From Bacillota bacterium (GTDB taxonomy: Bacteria > Bacillota > Desulfotomaculia > Desulfotomaculales > JAJYZD01), in the NCBI GenBank assembly GCA_021800315.1, contig JAJYZD010000054.1, forward strand, positions 1 through 17,138: a stretch of DNA of 17,138 bases, in the 5' to 3' direction. Below are positions 1 through 6,864 of this stretch, one piece after another. A program made the position numbers and the translations under genes. Every line of letters begins with the position of its first letter. Within the stretch, counting starts at the first letter, position 1. A model generated the notes under the pieces. That model was not told the DNA's origin and did not search any database. It saw only the letters and a list, made by a program, of their open reading frames with translations.

Positions 1-66
1 AGTCGCCTGGCTGCCTCTCCTGCGCTGAACATCTTCTCCATGATGATCAATTATATCAGAAAATAG

Positions 67-462
67 GCCGCCGGTCAATACCTACACATATTACTGATTG
101 ACAAATACACTTGCTGCTACAAACCCTGGCTGTACCGGGTCGCCTACAACCTGTGCGTCGACCACTACCGTGAAAACAAAGCCGGACGCGTGCAGACGGT
201 ACCGGAAATCAGGGATCCGGGCAGCCCCGACGCCAATCCGGAAACCATCTACCTGGCGCGGGAATCCATGGCCCGGTTTCTCGCCGCCTTCCGCAACCTG
301 CCGCCGGAGGGCCGGGCCCTTCTCCTGTTGCGCGAGAGGAACAACGCCTCGTACCAGGAAATCCCCGCCACCACCGGTTGTACCGTGGAGGGGGTCCGCT
401 CCCGGCTTTACCGAACCAGGGCCGCCTTGCACCGGGCCCTGGAAAGAGGGGAGACTAACTGA
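67..462 (+). pseudogene. ECF-type sigma-70 factor, 5'-truncated remnant
   Basis: The frame is open from 67 (after a TAG at 64-66) to a TGA at 460-462. Its middle reads KPWLYRVAYNLCVDHYRENK, the end of sigma region 2 in ECF factors. The C-terminal part, about positions 290-440, is a region 4 helix-turn-helix with LPPEGRALLLLRERN, SYQEI and CTVEGVRSRLYR. The first half of region 2 (core binding and -10 recognition) is missing: residues encoded before about 109 resemble nothing in the family, and no ATG/GTG/TTG start with a ribosome binding site precedes the conserved part. The first in-frame GTG, at 190, would leave only region 4. Bases 1-66 hold no recognisable gene. The downstream anti-sigma gene begins 3 bases later, as expected for a sigma/anti-sigma pair. 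Most likely a decayed gene; an assembly artefact near the window edge cannot be excluded. Confidence 0.72.
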
Positions 463-464
463 AC

Positions 465-1201
465 TTGGCTGACTGCGCTTACTGGGAATACCAGATATCG
501 CTGGCCCTGGACGGTGAGTTGGATCCCGACGGCGGCGACCGGTTGACCCGGCACCTGGGTGAATGTCCCCGTTGCCGGAGCGTAAGGGAGGCGTTCGAAA
601 AGTCGGCCCAAGCCATCCGGACCTGGCCGATCCGGACCTTATGGCCGGACTGAAACGCGATATCCTGCAAAAGACCCGCGGTGCCAAGCGTAAAACGGCC
701 CGTACGGCGTGGCTGGCCGCCGCGCTGGTCGCCGCCTTCGCCGCCGCCAATATCTGGCTGGGACCGCTGTGGCAGCGTCCCGCCCTGGTGGCGGCCGCCG
801 TATCTCCCGGCAACGACCTGGAACTGACCTTCAACCAGCCCATGAACGCCGCCTCCTGGCCGGAGAACGGGCTTTCGGCCGGGGCCGTTGCACCGTCTGA
901 AACGGCCCCAACGGCCAAGTCCACCATGGCCCTACCCCAAGAGAGCGCACCCCGGACGAACGAATCCTCCGCGGCCAGGCGTACTCCAACCTTCGGTCCG
1001 GCCCATGCCACGGAAGCCCCTCCCGCCTATACCGTGACCAGCCGGGGAAAGACAATTTTCATCGCCTTGGCCGGTCCGCGGCCGCGGGGACCGGTACGGA
1101 TCCTGGTGCCGGCCACGGTCCGCGACCTCTGGGGCCGGAAACTCGACCGGGAGTACCTGGTGGTGGTCGAGCACGGGAAGGTGACCGTAACCGCTCCCTG
1201 A
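465..1201 (+). pseudogene. Anti-sigma factor, zinc-finger type, frameshifted
   Basis: Two overlapping frames together make one transmembrane anti-sigma factor. The first (TTG at 465, stop at 653) carries a zf-HC2 zinc-binding motif H30-x3-C34-x2-C37 inside RHLGECPRC. The second (open from 563 to TGA 1199-1201) continues with PDLADPDLMAGLKRDIL, a transmembrane helix (AWLAAALVAAFAAANIWLG, about 708-765) and an extracytoplasmic part with LTFNQPMN, reminiscent of a bacterial Ig-like (Big_5/SbsA) domain. The switch is -1 and would fall near 595-615. A GAA-AAG (A_AAG) run at 597-602 could in principle slip -1, giving AFEKVGPSHPDLADPD. With the adjacent sigma gene truncated, simple decay is more likely than programmed frameshifting. 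The partner would be the sigma factor immediately upstream. Confidence 0.65.
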
Positions 1202-1351
1202 GGGACGGCCGGAGAAGGTCGGTCGGACTGGCCCGGTCGCCGGACGGAGAAAATATCGGTGAAGGACGGCGAAATATCCGCCCGGCGGCAGGAAAAAGCC
1301 GCCCCGGCGGTGTAATCTGGCTGGAAGAAATCAGGACGGGGAGAAAAAGGC

Positions 1352-2188
1352 ATGTCTTTCGGCGATATCTTGAACCTTCTGTGGATCATTCTGCTCCTGG
1401 TCGCCTTCCTGCCCATGTTCCGCCAGCAAAAGGTGCAGGTTTTCCGGTTGCGCCTGATCAGGCGCTTCGAGGAAAAAAGAGGCAGCCGGCTTATTACCCT
1501 GATCCACCGCCAGGAGTCGATCAGTTTTTTGGGCATACCGCTTTCCCGGTACATCAACATCGAGGACTCGGAGCAGGTTTTGCGAGCCATCCGGCTTACG
1601 CCCGAAGACATGCCCATCGATCTCCTGCTCCATACCCCCGGCGGCCTGGTGCTGGCGGCGGAGCAGATTGCCGCGGCCCTGAAGCGGCACAAGGCGCCGG
1701 TTACGGTCTTCGTACCCCACTACGCTATGTCCGGCGGCACGATGATCGCCCTGGCGGCCGATGAAATAGTCATGGACGAGAACGCCGTGCTTGGACCGGT
1801 GGATCCCCAGTTGGGCAATTACCCGGCGGCGTCCATCCTGGCGGCGGTGAAAAACAAGGGCGTCACCCGGGTGGACGACGATACGCTGATTCTCGCCGAC
1901 CTGTCGTTCAAGGCACTGCGGCAGGTGCGGGAATTCGTCCACTTTCTGCTGGAGGACAAGATGGACCCGGACCGGGCGTCCTTCCTTTCGGCCACCATGA
2001 CCGGCGGGCTGTGGACCCACGACTACCCCATCGGCGTGGACCAGTTGGCGCAACTGGGACTGCCGGTCTCAGCGGGCCTGGCCAGGGAGATTTACGACCT
2101 AATGGATCTGTATCCCCAGCCGCCGCAGCGGCGGCCCTCCGTCCAGTTCATTCCCCTGCCCTACGGCCGGGAGAAGGAAACCCGTTAG
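1352..2188 (+). CDS. SDH-family (ClpP-fold) membrane serine protease
   Basis: 278 residues. The ATG at 1352 follows GGGGAG and AAAAGG. Residues 7-22 form an N-terminal transmembrane helix, so the soluble domain is probably anchored at the membrane. The rest matches the serine dehydrogenase proteinase family (SDH_sah, ClpP/crotonase fold): HTPGG at 94-98 (oxyanion loop), nucleophile Ser127 in YAMSGGT, then ADEIVMDENAVLGPVDPQ, which is characteristic of the family. Substrates are unknown. It is the first gene of a tight plus-strand run; the HD gene starts 8 bases after its stop. The 150 bases before it contain a GC-rich hairpin (arms 1284-1289 and 1298-1303) without a T-run and no clear promoter. 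The family assignment is firm; the biological role is not known from the sequence. Confidence 0.88.
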   Translation: MSFGDILNLLWIILLLVAFLPMFRQQKVQVFRLRLIRRFEEKRGSRLITLIHRQESISFLGIPLSRYINIEDSEQVLRAIRLTPEDMPIDLLLHTPGGLVLAAEQIAAALKRHKAPVTVFVPHYAMSGGTMIALAADEIVMDENAVLGPVDPQLGNYPAASILAAVKNKGVTRVDDDTLILADLSFKALRQVREFVHFLLEDKMDPDRASFLSATMTGGLWTHDYPIGVDQLAQLGLPVSAGLAREIYDLMDLYPQPPQRRPSVQFIPLPYGREKETR

Positions 2189-2196
2189 GTCCGGCC

Positions 2197-2691
2197 ATGG
2201 AAGAAATCAAGCGCATCCTGCGTGATCCGGAGTACCTGGCCTGCCTGGCGGAAAACGGCCGGCGGGAACGGGAGCGAATTTTCTGCCGCCACGACCTGCG
2301 GCACATGCTGGACGTGGCGCGGCTGACCTACATCCTGCTCCTGGAGTCCGGGCAACTGGTGGAGACCTTCGGGGTACGGGGCAGGGAACTTGGCTATGCC
2401 GCCGGTCTCCTGCACGATGTGGGGCGGTGGCGGCAATACGACGGGAACGGGGATCATGCCAGGGCCGGGGCGGACCTGGCCGGACCCATCCTGGCGCGGG
2501 CGGGTTTTGCCCCGGCCGAGGCGGCAATGATCACGCGGGCCGTGGCCGAACACCGTCAGGGGGGGACGGAAGTCCTGGGCCGGGCCCTGTCCAGGGCGGA
2601 CGACCTGTCCAGGGAGTGCTGGCAGTGCCGGGCCAGGGAACAATGCTACAAGGCGGACCGCATGGAAACGGCCGCCGGACTTTTAAGATAG
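2197..2691 (+). CDS. HD-domain phosphohydrolase, candidate folate-pathway phosphatase
   Basis: 164 residues from the ATG at 2197, 8 bases after the upstream stop. HD-superfamily metal ligands are visible: His36 (RHMLDVARL), His73-Asp74 (LLHDVGRW), His87, His119 (VAEHR) and Asp135 (SRADDLS). The C-terminal end has a Cys cluster, CWQCRAREQC (C141, C144, C150), which could bind a metal. HD proteins of this type hydrolyse phosphate esters of nucleotides or pterins. The gene lies 10 bases before folP in a folate operon, so removal of phosphates from dihydroneopterin triphosphate, a step often lacking an assigned gene, is a reasonable inference but not shown. The frame is open much further upstream, but that part overlaps the protease gene and is not protein-like. 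Confidence 0.82.
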   Translation: MEEIKRILRDPEYLACLAENGRRERERIFCRHDLRHMLDVARLTYILLLESGQLVETFGVRGRELGYAAGLLHDVGRWRQYDGNGDHARAGADLAGPILARAGFAPAEAAMITRAVAEHRQGGTEVLGRALSRADDLSRECWQCRAREQCYKADRMETAAGLLR

Positions 2692-2701
2692 GGGGGCGCC
2701 A

Positions 2702-3895
2702 ATGGATATCGGTGTCTGGGGAATCAATACCGGCAGTCTCCGGGAGTCCGCGGAGCAAATCGCCTCCGTGGGGGCCACCGCGGCGGGGGTGCGCATCATG
2801 GCTCCCAAGGCGGTGCACCGCCTGGTCCGGCTCAGCGGGGTCAACCCGCGCCAGGCCAACATCATCAAGCAGGAGATGCTGGCCCAGGGGGGGGATGCCG
2901 CCCTGCACCGGGGCGTTCTGGACGCTTCGGTGGAACACAGCGACATTTTGCTGATGGCTACCCGGCGCCAGTACGAGTTGTTCTGCGCCAAGCTGAAGAT
3001 GCAGCCTTTCGGCCTGCCCGTCCTGGCCGGGCGGATCAGGGACGTCCTGGACAACATGGAGGAGGCGGGTCCCTGGCGGCTTTCCTGCCGGGGCAGGGAA
3101 CTGGTCCTGGGCGGGCGCACCCTGGTGATGGGGATCCTGAACGTGACGCCCGATTCGTTTTCGGACGGCGGGCGTTTCGCCGACCCCGGGCGCGCCCTGG
3201 AGCACGCTTTGGCCATGGTTGAAGACGGGGCCGACCTGATCGACCTGGGCGGCGAAAGCACCCGGCCCGGTCACCAGCCGGTGGATGCCGCCGAGGAGAT
3301 CCGGCGGGTCATACCCGTGCTCGCGCGGCTGGTCGAAAAAGTCCCGGTGCCCGTCTCGGTGGATACGTCGAAGGCGGCCGTGGCCCGCGAGGCCCTGGAG
3401 GCCGGCGCGCACATCATCAACGACCAGTGGGCCCTGATCCGGGACGGGGAGATGGCGGCCGTGGCCGCCGCTTACAATGTCCCGGTGGTGCTCATGCACA
3501 ACCGCAGCGGTACGGAGTACCGGGACCTCATGGGGGACATCGTCGACTTTTTCCGCGTGAGTATGACCGCCGGCGTGGCGGCCGGCGTAAATCCGGACCA
3601 GATGGTGCTCGATCCCGGCTTCGGCTTCGGCAAGACGCCCGCCCAGAACCTGGCCGTGCTGCGGCGGCTGAAAGACCTCGCGTGCCTGGGCCGTCCGGTC
3701 CTGGTGGGCACCTCGCGCAAGTCCATGATCGGCAAGACCCTCGACCTGCCGCCCGACCAGCGGGTGGAGGGGACGGCGGCCACGGTGGCCCTGGCCATCG
3801 CGGCCGGTGCCGCCGTGGTCCGGGTGCACGACGTCCGCCAAATGGTCCGGGTGGCCAGGATGACCGACGCGGTGGTCCGGGCGGGGGGGGGCTGA
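2702..3895 (+). CDS. folP: Dihydropteroate synthase with N-terminal extension
   Basis: 397 residues; the ATG at 2702 is preceded by a run of G bases (GGGGGG) acting as the ribosome binding site. It condenses 6-hydroxymethyl-dihydropterin pyrophosphate with p-aminobenzoate to dihydropteroate in the cytoplasm. The TIM-barrel domain occupies about 135-395 with the signatures MGILNVTPDSFSDGG (143-157), DLGGESTRPG (181-190), SVDTSK, DPGFGFGKT, GTSRKSMIG and RVHDVR. The usual IIND-VSG motif reads IINDQWAL. Residues 1 to about 125 are an extra domain absent from the roughly 280-residue enzymes of E. coli or Bacillus; it contains MAPKAVHRLVRLSG and a second conserved-looking block, LLMATRRQYELFCAKLKMQP. 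Long FolP forms are known in Clostridia, but the extension's function is not known to me. folB starts 2 bases after the stop. Confidence 0.93.
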   Translation: MDIGVWGINTGSLRESAEQIASVGATAAGVRIMAPKAVHRLVRLSGVNPRQANIIKQEMLAQGGDAALHRGVLDASVEHSDILLMATRRQYELFCAKLKMQPFGLPVLAGRIRDVLDNMEEAGPWRLSCRGRELVLGGRTLVMGILNVTPDSFSDGGRFADPGRALEHALAMVEDGADLIDLGGESTRPGHQPVDAAEEIRRVIPVLARLVEKVPVPVSVDTSKAAVAREALEAGAHIINDQWALIRDGEMAAVAAAYNVPVVLMHNRSGTEYRDLMGDIVDFFRVSMTAGVAAGVNPDQMVLDPGFGFGKTPAQNLAVLRRLKDLACLGRPVLVGTSRKSMIGKTLDLPPDQRVEGTAATVALAIAAGAAVVRVHDVRQMVRVARMTDAVVRAGGG

Positions 3896-3897
3896 CC

Positions 3898-4260
3898 TTG
3901 GCCGACCGCATTTTCCTGACCGGGCTGACCTTCTTTGCCCGGCACGGAGTGAAGGAAGAGGAACGCGTGCTCGGGCAACGCTTCGTCATCGACCTGGAAG
4001 CCGGCGGCGACTTCCGGGCGGCCGCGCGCGCGGACGATCCGGCCCTGTGCGTTGATTACGCCGCCGTGTACGACCTGGTGGCCGAAAGAGTGCAAGGCGG
4101 GCCGTTCCGGCTCATCGAGGCCCTGGCCGAGGACCTGGCCGGGTCCGTTCTGGCCCGGTTTCCCGTAGACTACGTCAAGGTGCGGGTGGCCAAGCCGCAC
4201 GCCCCCCTCGCGGGGGTCTTCCGGGAAGCGGCGGTGGAAATAGAACGGAGCAAGACGTAA
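3898..4260 (+). CDS. folB: Dihydroneopterin aldolase
   Basis: 120 residues from TTG 3898, two bases after the folP stop, using the G-run at the folP 3' end as ribosome binding site. It cleaves 7,8-dihydroneopterin to 6-hydroxymethyl-dihydropterin and glycolaldehyde. Family marks are GLTFFARHGVKEEERVLGQRF near the N terminus (the Glu of the EE pair is in the catalytic region), CVDYAAVYDLV, LIEALAEDLA (pterin-binding Glu) and VRVAKPHAPL, where Lys99 corresponds to the catalytic lysine. The length fits the usual 118-125 residues. The frame stays open upstream into folP, but only the part from 3898 resembles the family. The product feeds FolK, encoded next. Confidence 0.93.
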   Translation: MADRIFLTGLTFFARHGVKEEERVLGQRFVIDLEAGGDFRAAARADDPALCVDYAAVYDLVAERVQGGPFRLIEALAEDLAGSVLARFPVDYVKVRVAKPHAPLAGVFREAAVEIERSKT

Positions 4261-4261
4261 A

Positions 4262-4747
4262 ATGGGTGTCACAGCCTACATCGGCCTGGGGACGAACCTG
4301 GGTGATACCCGGGCCAACCTGCGCCAGGCCCTGGAGTCGCTCCGGGCCAAGCCCGGCATCGAGGTCCGCCGGGTGGCTTCTTTTTACCGGACCGAACCGC
4401 AGGGCTATCCCGACCAGGACTGGTTCCTCAATACGGTGGCCGGGGTGGAGACCGGCCTCCGTCCGCTGGGGTTGCTGTCCGCCCTGCAGGGGGTGGAGGC
4501 GGCCTTGGGCAGGGTGCGCAGTCTTCGCTGGGGCCCCCGGGTCATCGACCTGGACCTGCTTCTCTACGGGGAGGAGCGAATCAATTCCCCCGTCCTTACG
4601 GTTCCCCACCCCCGGCTGATGGAGCGGGCCTTCGTGCTGGTGCCGCTGGCCGAACTGGAGCCCGACCTGGAATTGGCGCCGGGTGTGCGGGCGGCTGAAC
4701 TGGCCGCGCGGCTCGCCGGGGAACAGGCTGTAGAAAGAGTGGAATAG
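4262..4747 (+). CDS. folK: 6-Hydroxymethyl-7,8-dihydropterin pyrophosphokinase (HPPK)
   Basis: 161 residues from the ATG at 4262, one base after the folB stop codon. It transfers pyrophosphate from ATP to 6-hydroxymethyl-dihydropterin, making the FolP substrate. The sequence shows IGLGTNLGD near the start, FYRTEPQGYPDQDWFLN (pterin and ATP loops), and the family signature RWGPRVIDLDLLLYG at 89-103 with the Mg-binding Asp96 and Asp98, followed by VPHPRLMERAFVLVPL. The length matches single-domain bacterial HPPK. The gene order folP-folB-folK with almost no spacing indicates translational coupling. No folE, folC or pab gene is in the window. Confidence 0.95.
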   Translation: MGVTAYIGLGTNLGDTRANLRQALESLRAKPGIEVRRVASFYRTEPQGYPDQDWFLNTVAGVETGLRPLGLLSALQGVEAALGRVRSLRWGPRVIDLDLLLYGEERINSPVLTVPHPRLMERAFVLVPLAELEPDLELAPGVRAAELAARLAGEQAVERVE

Positions 4748-4764
4748 AAAGGGGCAGTACGGAC

Positions 4765-5157
4765 ATGGCGGCCTGGCAACCGGGTATCAAAGGGATGGCG
4801 GTGGTGGTCGTTGCGGGGGGCAACACGGCTGCCGCATACGGCAGCGGCGCGGTGCCGGTCTTTGCCACCCCGGCCATGGTGGCCTTGATGGAGCGGGCGG
4901 CCCGGGTTTCGGTGGAACCATACCTGGAGCAAGGGCAGACCACGGTCGGGACCGGGCTTACGGTGCGCCACCTGGCCGCCACTCCCGAGGGAATGACCGT
5001 GACGCCCCGCTCCGAACTGGTGGCCGTCGAAGGAAAGAAACTGCTTTTCAAGGTTGAAGTCTTCGATGAGGCCGAACTGGTTGGCGAAGGAACCCACGAA
5101 CGATATGTGGTGTGGGAGGATTCCTTTCTGAAAAGGGCCGCCGCCAAAAAGGAATAG
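4765..5157 (+). CDS. FlK-type hotdog acyl-CoA thioesterase
   Basis: 130 residues, ATG at 4765, 17 bases after folK with GAAAGGGGC upstream. It resembles the fluoroacetyl-CoA thioesterase FlK family (hotdog fold, COG5496). VFATPAMVALMERAA carries Thr35 and Glu43, and VRHLAATPEG carries His69. Their spacing (8 and 26 residues) is the same as that of the FlK catalytic triad Thr42-Glu50-His76. GTHERYVV near the end is also family-typical. The FlK lid residues for fluorine selectivity cannot be judged, so the substrate is probably another short acyl-CoA. It appears to be the last gene of the folate operon; its stop is only 3 bases from the stop of the convergent glycosyltransferase gene. Why a thioesterase sits with folate genes is unclear. 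Confidence 0.85.
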   Translation: MAAWQPGIKGMAVVVVAGGNTAAAYGSGAVPVFATPAMVALMERAARVSVEPYLEQGQTTVGTGLTVRHLAATPEGMTVTPRSELVAVEGKKLLFKVEVFDEAELVGEGTHERYVVWEDSFLKRAAAKKE

Positions 5158-5160
5158 CCG

Positions 5161-6444
5161 CTACTTGGGGTGGGGGAGCTTGGTGGCGGGATCGGAGAAG
5201 AACCGGGCGTCCTCCGGCAGGGTGAAAGTCTGCAGTTCGTTCAAACCGATGTTGCGGACATGCAGGGTGTGGTTCCAGACCTTGTGGTTACGCATGAGAA
5301 AACCGGTGAAGGCTACCGGTATCCAACTCAGGGCGAAGACGGGGTAGTAGATGAACCAGAGGTACACTTCCGGCCGTACCCGCTCCATCGCCAGCCCCAG
5401 GGCAAAGTAGCCGAACTGCAGGACAAAGAGCAGGACGATCCAGGCCGGGTCGGCGAAAGTCCTCTGCAACTGGAAGAGGGAGAAAAACATCGAGAGCCCG
5501 GTGATGATGATGTAGATGGGCTGGAAGAGATAGAGCGCCCCGTCGATCATGGCCAGGTTCTTTTGCCGGAACCCCTCGGAAAGAAGCTTGCCCATGTAGC
5601 GGGTGGCGACGTGGCAATGGCCCTGCATCCAGCGCTGGCGCTGCCGCCAGGAAAGCTTCATACTCAGCGGTTTTTCGTCGTATACCCTGGCCTCGTGGGC
5701 CCACGTAACCTTGATGTTGTTCAAGAGCGCCTTGGTCTGAAACTCCAGGTCTTCGGTCAGGGAGGTCATGCCCCAGCCATAGGTCTTCAAAACCGAGGTG
5801 GCCAGGCACATACCCGTGCCGCCGAGGGCGCAGGTGAGGCCGAGGTTGTATTTGCCCAGTTGCCAGAAGCGGTTGGTCAAGAGGTAACCGACGTGAATGG
5901 AACGGGTGACCCATGTATCGCCCGGGTTCTTGGTGTCGAGGTAGCCCTGGATGATGGTCTCGCCCCGCAGAAGGTGCGAGTTCATCACCCGGAGGAAGTT
6001 GGGTGATACCAGGTTGTCGGCGTCGAACACCACTACCGCGTCGTACTGCCGGTCCAGGCCGAAGATGCGGTTGAACGCGTACTCAAGGGCGTATCCCTTG
6101 CCCTTGTGGGTTTCGCTACGCCTTTCCATTACCGTGACGCCCGGAAACGTACGGCAAACATCGGCCGTATGGTCGGCGCAGTTGTCGGCGACGATGAATA
6201 TGTCGAATAAATGCCTTGGATAGTCCAGGCTGAAAAGGGAGTTGAGGAGTTCGCCTATGACCTTTTCCTCATTGTGGGCCGCGGTGATCAGGGCAAAACG
6301 TTTGGCTGGCGGTTCACCGTGATCTTCTTTTTGATGTTTGAAACCGGCCAGGGAGATCAGGAAATAGTAGCCGGAAAACAGGGTCACCAAGACCTGAATC
6401 AAGATGAACAACACAAACGAAGGGCTGAATATGTAAGAATCCAT
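5161..6444 (-). CDS. Membrane GT2-family glycosyltransferase
   Basis: 427 residues on the minus strand. The ATG at 6444-6442 follows GGGAG about 7 bases away; the frame extends upstream, but that part is not protein-like. Topology: one transmembrane helix at about 9-32, a cytoplasmic GT-A domain at about 48-285, then three or four hydrophobic helices to about 400. Nucleotide-sugar and catalytic motifs are ITAAHNEE (53-60), ADNCADHT, DAD (141-143), TEDLEF (230-235) and QRQRW (268-272), the pattern of processive enzymes such as those making poly-N-acetylglucosamine, hyaluronan or cellulose. The acceptor and polymer cannot be told from the sequence, and there are no other polysaccharide genes nearby. 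A separate minus-strand promoter lies at 6564-6593, so it is probably transcribed alone. Confidence 0.85.
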   Translation of the reverse strand: MDSYIFSPSFVLFILIQVLVTLFSGYYFLISLAGFKHQKEDHGEPPAKRFALITAAHNEEKVIGELLNSLFSLDYPRHLFDIFIVADNCADHTADVCRTFPGVTVMERRSETHKGKGYALEYAFNRIFGLDRQYDAVVVFDADNLVSPNFLRVMNSHLLRGETIIQGYLDTKNPGDTWVTRSIHVGYLLTNRFWQLGKYNLGLTCALGGTGMCLATSVLKTYGWGMTSLTEDLEFQTKALLNNIKVTWAHEARVYDEKPLSMKLSWRQRQRWMQGHCHVATRYMGKLLSEGFRQKNLAMIDGALYLFQPIYIIITGLSMFFSLFQLQRTFADPAWIVLLFVLQFGYFALGLAMERVRPEVYLWFIYYPVFALSWIPVAFTGFLMRNHKVWNHTLHVRNIGLNELQTFTLPEDARFFSDPATKLPHPK

Positions 6445-6563
6445 ACATTTCTCCCATGAACACGCCACCGGCAAGTGGCAATATTTAGCAACCGGGACCG
6501 GGCCGGACCGCACTTGGGATCGGTGAACCAGTTGCATTGAGACGCGACAAATTAACCTTGCAT

Positions 6564-6593
6564 AGAATATCATACCGTACCAATGATTGTCAA
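6564..6593 (-). promoter_or_regulatory. Sigma-A-type promoter for the glycosyltransferase
   Basis: Read on the minus strand, TTGACA (6593-6588) is followed by an 18-base spacer and TATTCT (6569-6564). The -35 is a perfect consensus and the -10 matches at 4 of 6 positions. The start codon is about 120 bases further on, leaving a long untranslated leader in which no clear riboswitch was recognised. Confidence 0.5.
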
Positions 6594-6864
6594 CGACGGA
6601 TTGGCCGATAATCCGGTGCAAGGGATATTTTTCGGCCGGTTTTCCGGCTGAGCGCCTTCCCGTGCGTCCTCGGTCCGGCTTGTAGCCCTTTGCAGGCCCT
6701 TTCGGCAATCCGGGCAGTACCCGCCGCTGCGGGAAGCATGCCCGGCGCCCGTCCGGTCCCGTTATTTATGATATCCAAAGATGGCGGAAGGCTAATCCCG
6801 GCCCGGGAACGACGGCACCGCACCGGTACGCCGAAGGGCCGGCAGGGTGAAAAACTTCTCCGTG
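6594..6864. other. Intergenic stretch without a recognised gene
   Basis: Between the glycosyltransferase promoter and the 3' end of the amidohydrolase there is no convincing reading frame on either strand. A short hairpin (GCCGG-TTTT-CCGGC, 6635-6648) is present, but no T-run follows on either strand that would make it a clear terminator. The minus-strand open frame in this stretch has no ribosome binding site and low-complexity composition. Confidence 0.5.

Noticed and set aside
1284..1303. Terminator after the anti-sigma gene
   Set aside because: The GGCGGC/GCCGCC hairpin is strong but has no following T-run.
2531..3841. 436-codon open frame on the minus strand
   Set aside because: Antisense to folP, low-complexity composition, no ribosome binding site.
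6590..6823. Minus-strand open frame upstream of the glycosyltransferase
   Set aside because: It reads through the promoter region, has no ribosome binding site and no protein-like pattern.
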